Shown here one piece after another: positions 25,563 to 34,311 of a stretch of DNA of 64,000 nt. Below the pieces are notes generated by a model. It worked only from the letters and a program-made list of their open reading frames with translations, ran no database searches and was not told the origin of the DNA. Source of the DNA: Dehalococcoidia bacterium. GTDB taxonomy: Bacteria > Chloroflexota > Dehalococcoidia > GIF9 > AB-539-J10. Location: positions 1-64,000 of the forward strand of contig PWUU01000048.1 in the NCBI GenBank assembly GCA_003562475.1. Reading direction: 5' to 3'. How positions within the stretch are numbered: position 1 is the first letter of the stretch; each line of letters opens with the position of its first letter. Both the position numbers and the translations under genes were made by a program.

Positions 25563-26904
25563 GGTTCTACGTCAATAAGTGTGATCTCCCTCATGCAGCG
25601 ATAGGCTGAGCCTCCTGTCTGCTGGCGAGCAGTATTCTCTGTCTGAAGTTGTTGGGGTTGCGGTGGCCGTAGGCCATTCGCTTGATGACCTTGATGCGAT
25701 TGTTCTTGCCTTCGAGGAAGCCGTTGGTGTAGGGAGGGATATCGAAGTAGTTGAGGGATCTCTTTTCTCCAGAGCCGCAGCACGGGGCAGAGGGCCCGGA
25801 ACGGGGCAGGGCCTTGCTCCCGTACCGAGTGCTCCCACTGGGTCAGCCTTGCCTCTGCCACTGCCCTGCTGTGAGGGCGATACCAGGTTCTGAAGGACTC
25901 TTTGAGCAGCCACGCGCGACGCAGTTGGGGATAACGCCCCAGCAGTTCCATGAGCCGGGCACGTGACTCCGGCACCAACCGCTCCTGCGCTTTCAGCAGC
26001 AGATACCGGGCACGGAACAGCTCTCCCCGCTTTCCTTGCCGTGGTTCCAGACTGGTGCGGACCTGATCCAGCGCCCGGTGCACGTGCAGCAGCACATGGA
26101 ACTTGTCCACTACCACCCGGGCCTGTGGCAAGCAGGGTGCCACCGCCTGGCGGAACGGCTCGTGCATGTCCATGACCACCACCTTCGCCGCCTTCGCATA
26201 GGGCAGCGCGGTGAAGAACGCAGCCACCTCCCGTTGCCGGTGCCCGCTGACTACTCCGATGACCTCCTTGTGCTCCAAGTCTACTATCGCGGTGTCGTAC
26301 ATCTGTCCTTTCCTGATGGAGACCTCGTCCAGCCCCAGCACCCTGGCCGGGCGGGTGAGGACTCGCTGCGGCACCCAGCAACCTCCTTGCCTCCTCGGTC
26401 ACACAGCCCCGCACCAGCGACTCACCCATCCCTTCCTTCCGCGCCACCTGCCGCACCGTCTGGTCTATCGCCTCCCGCCCCAGATAGCTGCGGAACCGCT
26501 GACTCGTCCGTCTCCTCATCCCGAACACCGGGTCAGGCTCGCTGAACACCCTGCCACACGCACCACACCGGAAGCGCCGCTTCGTCAATTCCAAGTATAC
26601 CGGCTTGTCCCATAACCTCCTGTCCCGCTTCACCTGCACCTTCCTGCTGTGCACCCTCGCCGCCTTCTCGCCACATTCCGGACATTCCGCATCGCTCACC
26701 CGGTACTCCACCTGTACCTTGATGCCCCAGTCCGTCTCCTCCTCACCCCTCACCCGCAACTCGCGCAGCCCCAACGCCACAGTGATACAATCATCTCGCA
26801 CCTGCTTCTCCTCCTTTCTTTGCGTGGTTTCATTACCCAAAGCTACAGAGGAAAGCAGGTGCTTTCAACTCACCCCGCCCCATCACACTTAAGAGTGTAG
26901 AGCC
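25563..26904 (-). mobile_element. ISL3-family insertion sequence, decayed
   Basis: The 1342-base element is bounded by inverted repeats of 23 bases: GGTTCTACGTCAATAAGTGT at 25563-25585 and GGCTCTACACTCTTAAGTGT read inward at 26882-26904, with about 17 matches. The only gene is an ISL3 transposase with two frameshifts. The flanking 8 bases (GAAGAGTA and GCCGGGTC) do not match, so any target duplication has been lost or a rearrangement occurred. Confidence 0.8.
25591..26840 (-). pseudogene. ISL3-family transposase with two frameshifts
   Basis: The N-terminal frame has a zinc finger (CPECGEKA, then CGACGRVFSE) and an HTH-like region. The middle frame has the first DDE aspartate in GLDEVSIRKGQMYDTAIVDL and the second in VVMDMHEPFRQAV. 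The C-terminal frame has the Glu in NGFLEGKNNRIKVIKRMAYG. These three parts lie in different frames, with shifts near 26375 and 25765. Joined, they give a protein of normal length (about 415 residues), so only small indels separate it from an active enzyme. Confidence 0.85.
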
Positions 26905-27147
26905 GCCGGGTCACGGCATTTGACAGGGATATCTTCATATGCAACAATTGTTGTTGGGCACATTCATCAACGCGAAGCCGATAACTAAGTCCAGTTGCTT
27001 GCGTGAAAACGTGGACAGTTGGGCGAGGAGTTGGACAAGGCGAAGGTGAGTGTGCCCTTCTCTTCTGCCCCGAATGTGCTGGTGACCCTACCCCCAGTCA
27101 AGGCCCATGCTGTTCGGATGATTGCAGACGGGAGAACGCGGACCTCC
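26905..27147. other. Gap right of the ISL3 element
   Basis: Apart from the possible 11-codon 5' remnant at 26905-26938 described with the cut gene, no gene or signal was identified here. Confidence 0.3.
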
Positions 27148-27340
27148 GCGTCCGCCCGTCCGGTGAAGGGTGGATGGGCATTCTGATGTAGGGGTCGTTC
27201 GTGAACGACCCGCCCAGGACACGACGGCAAAACCAGCACAGGCACCCACCTCACCTACGAAATGAGGATGGTGTCCCCGCATTCCGCAGCACACGACGAA
27301 CGTCGACTTGTGCGAAACGTCGCCAGGGAGTACACTGACA
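27148..27340 (+). repeat. Leader module L1, upstream of zinc-ribbon/RRM genes
   Basis: This block aligns with 29256-29440. Shared landmarks in order are GTCCGCCCG, GGGCATTCTG, AACGACCCG, TACGAAATGA, ATGGTG-CCCC-CATT and TACACT near the right end. It contains a perfect palindrome GGGTCGTTC/GAACGACCC at 27192-27211. A TTGTGC-17-TACACT promoter-like pair lies at its right end, 120 bases before the zinc-ribbon start, so the module may carry the promoter. Confidence 0.65.
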
Positions 27341-27454
27341 CTGGTAGTTGAAGTACAGGCCTTTTCAGTCCTCGTTCGTGCCCTCCATTGCATCCGAGCC
27401 CTGAATGACCGTAACTCAATTGAACCAGAACTAACGTCTAGAGGAGGTCATCCA

Positions 27455-27637
27455 GTGAGCTATCAAGACAAGTCGATCAAGTGCCGCGATTGCGGTCACG
27501 GCTTCGCCTTCACGGCATCGGAACAGCAGTTCTTCGCCGAGAAAGGTTTCACCAATGAGCCCAAGCGATGTCCGGCCTGCCGCCGCACCAAGCGCGACAG
27601 CATGTCGTCCATGCCGGGCAGCCAGCGAACCTGGTAG
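27455..27637 (+). CDS. Small zinc-ribbon protein (zf-trcl type)
   Basis: The 60-residue protein reads IKCRDCGHGFAFTASEQQFF then GFTNEPKRCPACRR, giving the two C-x2-C knuckles of the probable zinc-binding domain family often found beside cold-shock or RNA-binding genes. The start is GTG with GAGGAGG seven bases upstream, which the ORF track misses. It is followed 75 bases later by an RRM protein in the same direction; a short CGCCGC/GCGGCG hairpin lies between. The likely role is nucleic-acid-related, by context only. Confidence 0.8.
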   Translation: MSYQDKSIKCRDCGHGFAFTASEQQFFAEKGFTNEPKRCPACRRTKRDSMSSMPGSQRTW

Positions 27638-27712
27638 CGTGTCGCCGCCATCGTGCGGCGCCGCTTAGTGCACACTGCGCACGCGCAGAATCAGCATAAG
27701 GGAGTTTGTAAG

Positions 27713-28015
27713 TTGAAGATCTACGTAGGCAATCTATCATTTGAGACCAGACATGACGACCTGACACGAGAGTTCGCCGTATTCGGCGAGGTCGCGTCCT
27801 CCAATGTGGTGAGCGACCGTGATACCGGCCGGTCGAGGGGCTTCGGCTTCGTCGACATGCCCTCGGACACTGAGGCCAAGGCTGCGATCGCGGCCCTCAA
27901 TGGCAAGGACATGATGGGCAGGACATTGACGGTCAACGAGTCTCGCCCCCGAGAGAACAGCGGCGGATTTGGCGGTAGCCGCGGTGGCGGTGGTGGCGGC
28001 AGCCGACGGTACTAG
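27713..28015 (+). CDS. RRM-domain RNA-binding protein with Gly-rich tail
   Basis: The 100-residue protein is a single RRM with RNP2 (IYVGNLSF) and RNP1 (RGFGFVDM), followed by a GGFGGSRGGGGGG-type tail. This is the bacterial cold-inducible RNA-binding protein type found in Cyanobacteria and Chloroflexi. The start is TTG with GGGAG upstream; the track start is 20 codons too long. A strong terminator follows at 28088. Expression together with the zinc-ribbon gene is likely. Confidence 0.9.
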   Translation: MKIYVGNLSFETRHDDLTREFAVFGEVASSNVVSDRDTGRSRGFGFVDMPSDTEAKAAIAALNGKDMMGRTLTVNESRPRENSGGFGGSRGGGGGGSRRY

Positions 28016-28087
28016 AATCGGCATTGACCCAGTGCAGATGCCGGCGTGCCGATGACGGCACAACGTGCACAGAGGCTGTCGACGCAC

Positions 28088-28128
28088 AGAGAGGGAAAGC
28101 CCCCACAAAGGGCTCTCCCTCTTGTTCT
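28088..28128 (+). terminator. Rho-independent terminator of the RRM gene
   Basis: AGAGAGGGAAAGCCC pairs with GGGCTCTCCCTCT across a short loop, followed by TGTTCTGT. It lies 73 bases after the RRM stop. Confidence 0.8.
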
Positions 28129-28745
28129 GTCATGGATAGAGGACGACCTGATGTGTTCTCGTGAGGCCTCACCGAAGATGGTGGCGCGGCGGTCGCTGCC
28201 CTGGGAATCCCCGTAACTCGCAACGCCGCTTTTGCTGGCCTACTCAAGCACTCAAGTACTCAAGCACTCCCGCCCCTATCCGGCATGATGTCCCCGCATT
28301 TCCCATGCTTTTGAAACTTGACGCCGAGGGTGGTCGCATGCGAGCATGCCCGTGGGCGTGCCGGTCGATGCCGGTTCTCTGACCTGACCAGGCTGGTATG
28401 CGCCACATGAAGGAGACAACGGTAGGACTCAGACTGGCGTTGGCCTCGACCATCGGGTGAGGTCACTAACCCTGCCTGGCCGACCGCACGGGTGCAGTCC
28501 GGGAGTGATCAACGGGAAGTATTGGCTCGTCAGGGGTCAGGATTGCGCAGGGCCTTGTTGGAGAGTGGGAATTCAGTCCCGAATGAGGAGGGTTCAACAG
28601 GCGGAGGCGGCTCGGAAGGGGATTGACAACCTTGTGGCAAAGGAATAGCGTCATGACCACGGCCAACGATGGATGGTGATCGATCAGTCGCGAGTTGAAA
28701 TGTGAAATTCCGGATAGAGTGCGAATAGTACTGGAGGTGTCTGAA
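28129..28745. other. Gap with partial leader-module remnants
   Basis: The stretch contains CTCAAGCACTCAAGTACTC and GGCATGATGTCCCCGCAT, both related to sequences near leader module L2 and to the 50-51 kb repeats. No gene is credible until the small charged protein at 28746. Confidence 0.45.
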
Positions 28746-29021
28746 ATGGAAACACAGGAAGCAGGAGCTCAGAACGCGCAGACTCACGAGGAAGCAAGGA
28801 AACTGCGGGACGAGGCCTGGGATCGAGCTACGAAGGTCTACAAAGAGGCCAAGGGGCAAGCGGACATAGTCTATGACGACGCTAAGAAGGCGGCTGTCGA
28901 TAAGGAAGCCAGGAAGCGGGCGGATGAAGCCCACAAGGAAGCCATAGAGGAAGCGAAGAAACTCCGTGACGCCATTACGAATGTGGCCGAGGCGGTCTTC
29001 TCTGATTTCTGGAGGAAATAG
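28746..29021 (+). CDS. Small highly charged helical protein, 91 aa
   Basis: The ATG at 28746 has GGAGG eight bases upstream. The protein is almost entirely Ala, Glu, Lys, Asp and Arg, with recurring 11-residue-like patterns (KLRDEAWDRATKVYKEAKGQ), so it should form one long amphipathic helix. This composition recalls apolipoprotein-like or late-embryogenesis-abundant stress proteins, but no family can be named. It stands alone before the phosphorylase leader. Confidence 0.65.
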   Translation: METQEAGAQNAQTHEEARKLRDEAWDRATKVYKEAKGQADIVYDDAKKAAVDKEARKRADEAHKEAIEEAKKLRDAITNVAEAVFSDFWRK

Positions 29022-29255
29022 GAACTACAGGGACACTGACTTCCCCCGAAACCAGTGCCGGCAAACGAGTGGCAATCCCCTGACGGACCGACGAAGCGAG
29101 AGGAGGGCTCGCCCACAGCCAGGACACCGACCAGCGGACCGACGTCACGTCCAGAGGTTAAGGACGGTTTCCCCGGCATCCCCGCAACTCGCAACCCAGC
29201 GTCCGTCGGCCTACGCAAGCACTCAAGAACTCAAGCGCGCAAGCACTTCGGCTCA

Positions 29256-29440
29256 CGTGTCCGCCCGCAGGGGGACGGCGGGGCATTCTGCGGGAGGCAC
29301 CTTCCATCAACGACCCGGCAGGGACACGAGGTCAATGCTGGCGCGACTATCCTCTTCACGTACGAAATGACTATGGTGCCCCCACATTACCTGAGCCCGC
29401 TCCAGTATGCCAGGCGGACCGAAAAGGGTACACTGTTAGT
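29256..29440 (+). repeat. Leader module L2, upstream of glucan phosphorylase
   Basis: Second copy of the module at 27148-27340, with the same order of landmarks (GTCCGCCCG, GGGGCATTCTG, AACGACCCG, TACGAAATGA, ATGGTGCCCCCACATT). It ends in GGTACACTG about 40 bases before the phosphorylase ATG, consistent with a -10 box. The palindrome in its middle is degraded relative to L1. Confidence 0.65.
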
Positions 29441-29476
29441 GGTCTGATTCACTCCAGTTCAACAGGGGTTCACGTC

Positions 29477-31243
29477 ATGAGTGATTACCATAGTAAGAAC
29501 CAGGAGCAGAAAGCGCAATCCGTAATCGCCTACTTCACCATGGAGGTGGGTATTGATCCCAAGATGCCCACGTATAGCGGCGGCCTTGGTATCCTGGCGG
29601 GAGACACCCTGCGTGCCGCCGCCGATTTAGGTGCACCCATGATTGGAATGACACTGTTGCACCGCAAGGGCTATTTCCGCCAGCACTTGGATTCTAACGG
29701 CAACCAGTCTGAGAGCCCTTCTGAGTGGTCTCCACAAGAGCTTCTGGAACCCGTGGAACCACGGGCGGCCGTGACTGTTGAAGGACGCACTGTAGAAATA
29801 CGAGCCTGGCGTTATGCCGTCCAGGGCATCAATGGCCATGTCGTACCCGTCTATTTCCTGGATACATCTCTTCCGGAGAATAGCGACTGGGACCGGGAAC
29901 TAACCGACCACTTATACGGTAGAGATGACCACTACCGTCTGTGCCAGGAGGTAGTCCTTGGCATGGGTGGCATAGCCATGCTGCGTGCTCTTGGCTGTAA
30001 GGAGATGCAGTCCTACCATATGAACGAAGGGCACTCCGCCTTGCTGACCCTTGCACTTCTGGAGGAATACACTCGGAAGAGTGGCTCTCCTACTCCTACC
30101 GAGGTAGAGAAAGAAGCGGTACGCCAGCATTGTGTCTTTACAACGCATACACCGGTGCCTGCTGGTCACGACAGATTCTCACTGGGTCTGGCACGCCAGG
30201 TGCTGGGTGAAGAACGAGTCAATACTCTGACATCTGCTGACTGCTGTGTGGGCGGGATGCTGAATATGACTCATCTTGCCTTGTCCTTATCGCGCTACAT
30301 TAACGGGGTAGCCATGCGTCACGGACAGATATCTCGTGACATGTACCCCAGCTATCCCATCAACTCCATTACCAACGGGGTGCATGCCGGAACCTGGGCA
30401 GCAGTGTCTTTTCAGCGTCTTTACGACAGTTACATCCCCGAATGGCGCCGCGATCACCACTATCTGCGGTACGCGATAACCATCCCGCTCGACGAAATCC
30501 GGCAGGCGCATGCTGAGGCAAAGCGAAATCTGTTGGCCGAGGTTGAGCGACGGGCTGGTATCCACCTGGATCCGACCGCGATGACCCTTGGCTTTGCCCG
30601 CCGCGCCTCGACCTATAAGAGAGCCGACCTGTTACTCTCTGAGCCGGATCGCCTCAAGAGAATAGTCCGTCAGGTAGGTCCTTTGCAGATTATCTACGGA
30701 GGCAAGGCTCATCCCCGCGATGAAGGTGGAAAAGACCTCATCCGTCGCGTTCTTCGAGCTGCCGCGGCTGTGAGAGATCTAGTGCACATTGTGTATCTCG
30801 AAGACTACGATATGGCGCTGGGTCATTACCTTTGCGCCGGAGTTGATTTGTGGGTAAACACTCCACAGAAGCCCCAGGAAGCTTCCGGGACAAGTGGAAT
30901 GAAGGCCGCACTCAACGGAGTGCCCAGTCTGAGCGTGCTCGACGGATGGTGGATTGAAGGACACCTGGAAGGAGTGACCGGGTGGTCGATTGGGGATAGC
31001 TGGCGAACAGCCAGCGTTTCTGCGGTAGAGGCAGCTTCGCTCTACGACAAGCTGGAGTATCTGATACTGCCCACTTTCTACAGGAGACCCGACGCCTTTG
31101 CCGAAATCATGCGGTATGCCATTGCAGTGAACGGCTCCTTTTTCAACGCACAGCGCATGGTCGCTCAGTATGTCAAAAATGCTTACCTTCACCCCGCAAG
31201 TGAGGCGGACCCCATCTTCAGGACAGGACAGAGGCAAGACTAA
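29477..31243 (+). CDS. glgP: Alpha-glucan phosphorylase, short GT35 form
   Basis: The enzyme cleaves alpha-1,4-glucan with phosphate to glucose-1-phosphate using pyridoxal phosphate. The 588-residue length fits the short bacterial/archaeal form. The start VIAYFTMEVGIDPKMPTYSG is typical, as are FTTHTPVPAGHDRF and the PLP-lysine region EASGTSGMKAALNG. It is plus-strand, with the GH15 glucoamylase and GT4 genes convergent and about 1 kb away, so glucan breakdown is a theme here. Its product could feed the GalT-like enzyme at 15.6 kb (inference). Confidence 0.95.
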   Translation: MSDYHSKNQEQKAQSVIAYFTMEVGIDPKMPTYSGGLGILAGDTLRAAADLGAPMIGMTLLHRKGYFRQHLDSNGNQSESPSEWSPQELLEPVEPRAAVTVEGRTVEIRAWRYAVQGINGHVVPVYFLDTSLPENSDWDRELTDHLYGRDDHYRLCQEVVLGMGGIAMLRALGCKEMQSYHMNEGHSALLTLALLEEYTRKSGSPTPTEVEKEAVRQHCVFTTHTPVPAGHDRFSLGLARQVLGEERVNTLTSADCCVGGMLNMTHLALSLSRYINGVAMRHGQISRDMYPSYPINSITNGVHAGTWAAVSFQRLYDSYIPEWRRDHHYLRYAITIPLDEIRQAHAEAKRNLLAEVERRAGIHLDPTAMTLGFARRASTYKRADLLLSEPDRLKRIVRQVGPLQIIYGGKAHPRDEGGKDLIRRVLRAAAAVRDLVHIVYLEDYDMALGHYLCAGVDLWVNTPQKPQEASGTSGMKAALNGVPSLSVLDGWWIEGHLEGVTGWSIGDSWRTASVSAVEAASLYDKLEYLILPTFYRRPDAFAEIMRYAIAVNGSFFNAQRMVAQYVKNAYLHPASEADPIFRTGQRQD

Positions 31244-31299
31244 GGTGGGGCTCTGGTGTCCTTGGGGCTCCCTTCGATACTATCAGACTCACAGGGTCG

Positions 31300-31545
31300 T
31301 TATCCAGGCGACTTGGGTTGTACACTGCGGCTGGCGTACAAGCAGCCCAACGCCTTCTTCCACGCAGTCACCAGGTTCGGATGGACCTCAAACCGGCTGG
31401 CCAGCTGCGCCACCGTCTCTTCTCCCTTGAGCGCTTCCATGGCGCGACCCTGGCCTTGAATGCCGGGCTGTGCTTCCTCCGGTTCCGTTTCACGTCCTGC
31501 TCCTTCCATAGCTCCCTCTGTCTTAGGAGCAGAATGACATCATGA
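31300..31545 (-). pseudogene. IS3-family OrfA remnant, frameshifted
   Basis: On the minus strand, a start region reading [16 protein letters not shown] shifts frame into [29 protein letters not shown]. Together they are the helix-turn-helix of IS3-family OrfA. A one-base deletion (or two-base insertion) separates the halves, and OrfB is absent. It is not the same subgroup as the element at the left edge of the window. Confidence 0.75.
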
Positions 31546-31615
31546 AGAGAGCCATACTACTGCTACCCGGGGTGGCTCAGAAACCGAACGGCGTTCCGTC
31601 CGTTGCCCCCACATA

Positions 31616-32044
31616 TCAGGCAGTTTTCTCCTTGACCGCGCCTTCAAGCTTCAGCCAGGCCTTGACGACGCCGTCGATGATGGCCTCTGGACGGGGAGGA
31701 CATCCGTGGACGTACACGTCAACCGGGATTATCTGGTCGATCGGTCCGACCAGGTTGTAGGACTCCTGGAACACACCGCCCTCGGCTCCGCAGTTGCCGA
31801 TGACTATCACGACTTTGGGGTCGGGTGTCTGGGCATAGATACGCCTCATCCTCGGCTCCATTTGACGTGTCACCGGGCCGGTCACCAGCAGGACGTCTGC
31901 GTGTCTCGGAGAGCCGACTAGTTTGATGCCGAATCGCTCGAGGTCGTACCGGGGAGTGAGCGCGGCGACAATCTCGATGTCACACCCGTTGCACGAACCC
32001 GTGTTGAGGTGATACACCCAGAGCGCCAGCTTGAATGAATCCAT
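31616..32044 (-). CDS. NuoB-like [4Fe-4S] subunit (group 4 hydrogenase / complex I small subunit)
   Basis: The 142-residue protein carries the N2-cluster ligands: SCNGCDIEIV, then GNCGAEGG and VHGCPPRPEAI. It is close to the small subunits of energy-converting hydrogenases and related formate or ferredoxin complexes (HyfI/EchC type) as well as NuoB. It should sit on the cytoplasmic side of a membrane complex. The rest of the complex is missing, except for a truncated antiporter-like tail just upstream, so it is probably an orphan and may be non-functional. The frame itself is intact. Confidence 0.8.
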   Translation of the reverse strand: MDSFKLALWVYHLNTGSCNGCDIEIVAALTPRYDLERFGIKLVGSPRHADVLLVTGPVTRQMEPRMRRIYAQTPDPKVVIVIGNCGAEGGVFQESYNLVGPIDQIIPVDVYVHGCPPRPEAIIDGVVKAWLKLEGAVKEKTA

Positions 32045-32067
32045 GCCGATATGTGTTGTTCCCCCCT

Positions 32068-32235
32068 CTAGTCCAGGCCCGCCACGAACACCGCAATGCC
32101 TGCCACTGCGGTCAGAGCCAGAAGCCAGATAAGATAGTCGTTCACAATACCCGTATGGGCATGCACAGTGGGCTCATAGTAGCGCTTCATCGCGTCGAAG
32201 AAGCCCCAGTACATGTTGTGTGCGCGAATGGGTCC
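32068..32235 (-). pseudogene. NuoL/HyfB-like antiporter subunit, C-terminal 55 codons
   Basis: The frame GPIRAHNMYWGFFDAMKRYY, then HAHTGIVNDYLIWLL, ends 23 bases before the NuoB-like start on the same strand. It resembles the extreme C-terminus of large proton-pumping subunits of complex I-like enzymes. A TGA interrupts the frame at 32236, seven bases from the stop of the GH15 gene. The rest of the operon has been deleted or displaced, and the join abuts a carbohydrate gene. Confidence 0.65.
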
Positions 32236-32242
32236 TCAATCA

Positions 32243-34255
32243 TCAGTGAGCGGACCATGGAACATCTTGCCTGCGGTGTAGCTGTGCTTGGAGTTCATGG
32301 TACTTGTCAATGTATTCGTGAATCGCTATCACCACGGCGGCATGGCTCCAGGTCAGTGGTGATACACTGAGCGGGGTATGGCTGTGCGGGTCAACCTGCT
32401 CGGCGAGAACACCACTAGGGAGAGCACAGTGCTGAGCCCAGGTGAGAGCCTGGAGGGCTGGCTTTAGGTCGCCCAGTGATTGAGCTCTGGCGATATGGTA
32501 TTGAGCTACCCACATGGTGCAAATGAACCAGGGATTACCGGGGATATTAGTGATGTCCTGACTAACTTGCTGATAGCGGTCGTTCTCATAGCGGGCGACG
32601 CCTCCCACCGTGGATTTGCACCAAAGCCGGTCTATAAGGGCCGCCATCGTGTTCTCAATAAGGGGGTCAGCAACCTCGAACATACCGACAACAAAAGGGC
32701 CGCAAATACTGCTATCGATGGTGTAGTCTGGTTCCACCACACCGTCAGCGCTAACCGTGATCGAGCGCAAGAAGCGTCCCAATTTCTTATCAAAGAGGTA
32801 CTTAATAGCAGCCTCTTTTATCTCAGCCGCCGCCTGACGGTACTGCTTCGTGAGTGTCATCTCGCCGAATACTTCCGTGAAGTTGGCCGCCGCTTGTAGG
32901 CCTGCCCAGACCGCAGCAACCGTAAAAGAGTGGATGCCACGGCGTTCCTCCCAAAGGTCATATGAAGGTGCTGGAAGGTTGGTATGAGGCTCTCTATAGC
33001 TAGCCATAAAGTCGGCAGCGTTCATAATCAGTGTTCGATAAAGGGAACGGATGAACTCTACATTGCGGAACTTGTTGTAGTGATACCAAAGGCTGTGTAT
33101 GACTAGAGCAGTCTCATCTTCTTCAATTGGCAGTTGCGGCTTGCCCTCCTCGTCTGCCCACGGCATCCACTGGCCTGCCAGAGAACCATCGGAGTTATAC
33201 TTGTGAAGGAGGTAGCCTTCACTAGTGATGGTATTGGCGCAAAACCCGAAGAACGCGTGACTGATTTCGTTATAGTTGGCCATGTCGAGGGCTTTAGCTA
33301 CGAAGGCCCCATCACGACCCCACACATAAGAATAGGTGTCCCCCAAGACCTCGGTAATGTCGGAGTCAGTGCCGGCGATGATAGCACCACGGTTATCGAT
33401 CTGCACGCGCATAGTGAGCAAGCTGCGTCGGTACAAGCTGAGTATGGACGCCGGCAGGTCGGCACAGTCCAGCGATTCCTTGTTCACCCACGCTCGCCAG
33501 TAATCACGGGTACGGATGATGAATGACTCAGGTCCGCGTTCACGAATCAGAGTCTCGAGTTCCTCGATTCCGTGGAAGCGGGTGCTTGCCGCCAGCCAGT
33601 GGTACATGGTTGAGCTTCCTCCAGCGGGCACAGTCTTGTCATAGAGCCCGATGACTCCCTCAGCAAACCCACAAGTAAGAGGCACCTTCGCCAATTGGCC
33701 ATCTTCGGCATCGCGCCATGCACTTTTTCTATCTCCTGATCTTGTGCTTCCGGTTGTCCAGTCGTCGAGGCCAATTATTCCATTTACTTGGGCACCGGCC
33801 AGGAAGTAACGCTGCTCCTTGTACATCACCAAGGCTCTCAGTCTTGGGTGGTAGTAGATAGTATCGCCTATTGCCCTGCCTAGAATCCGCAGCGCGTAAT
33901 GGAAGAACAGGCGTACGTCGCGGGGGTGGTCTCGGTGATTGGCGATATTGACCCGCCTGAAGAGGATGTCCCGGTGAAAGTCCACGAGGTCAGAAAAGAT
34001 GAGGGTGAGTCCTATCTCACGATTAGTCGCCGTAACACGGGTGACCAAGCTCTCACTTTCATAGACCATTTCCCTCTGCCACTGGGGACTGTCAATCCAG
34101 GTGAAGTTGCCATCAACCCAGACGCCAGTACGTGATACACAACCTTCGGTATGGTTCTCCTTACCTACATAAGGATAGTAGATGTCCCGGAGGTTGTAGT
34201 TGGTGTCAAAATTGACGTGCAGGTTGCCATTGCCTACAGGTACGTCTCTAGGCAT
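32243..34255 (-). CDS. Glycoside hydrolase family 15 (glucoamylase-like)
   Basis: The 670-residue protein has an N-terminal beta-sandwich domain (residues 1-260) and an (alpha/alpha)6 barrel. The general acid region reads YDLWEERRGIHSFTVAAVW and the base region GVLAEQVDP, followed by SVSPLTWSHA. Family members release glucose from starch, glucan or trehalose-like substrates. No signal peptide is seen, so it is probably intracellular. It lies 56 bases downstream of a GT4 transferase in a two-gene operon. Its 3' end abuts a hydrogenase-operon remnant. Confidence 0.9.
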   Translation of the reverse strand: MPRDVPVGNGNLHVNFDTNYNLRDIYYPYVGKENHTEGCVSRTGVWVDGNFTWIDSPQWQREMVYESESLVTRVTATNREIGLTLIFSDLVDFHRDILFRRVNIANHRDHPRDVRLFFHYALRILGRAIGDTIYYHPRLRALVMYKEQRYFLAGAQVNGIIGLDDWTTGSTRSGDRKSAWRDAEDGQLAKVPLTCGFAEGVIGLYDKTVPAGGSSTMYHWLAASTRFHGIEELETLIRERGPESFIIRTRDYWRAWVNKESLDCADLPASILSLYRRSLLTMRVQIDNRGAIIAGTDSDITEVLGDTYSYVWGRDGAFVAKALDMANYNEISHAFFGFCANTITSEGYLLHKYNSDGSLAGQWMPWADEEGKPQLPIEEDETALVIHSLWYHYNKFRNVEFIRSLYRTLIMNAADFMASYREPHTNLPAPSYDLWEERRGIHSFTVAAVWAGLQAAANFTEVFGEMTLTKQYRQAAAEIKEAAIKYLFDKKLGRFLRSITVSADGVVEPDYTIDSSICGPFVVGMFEVADPLIENTMAALIDRLWCKSTVGGVARYENDRYQQVSQDITNIPGNPWFICTMWVAQYHIARAQSLGDLKPALQALTWAQHCALPSGVLAEQVDPHSHTPLSVSPLTWSHAAVVIAIHEYIDKYHELQAQLHRRQDVPWSAH

Positions 34256-34311
34256 CTTAGTTTTGGATTATTCTCCTCTTTGGGTATATACACTATTATG
34301 GGCCTCCAGGA

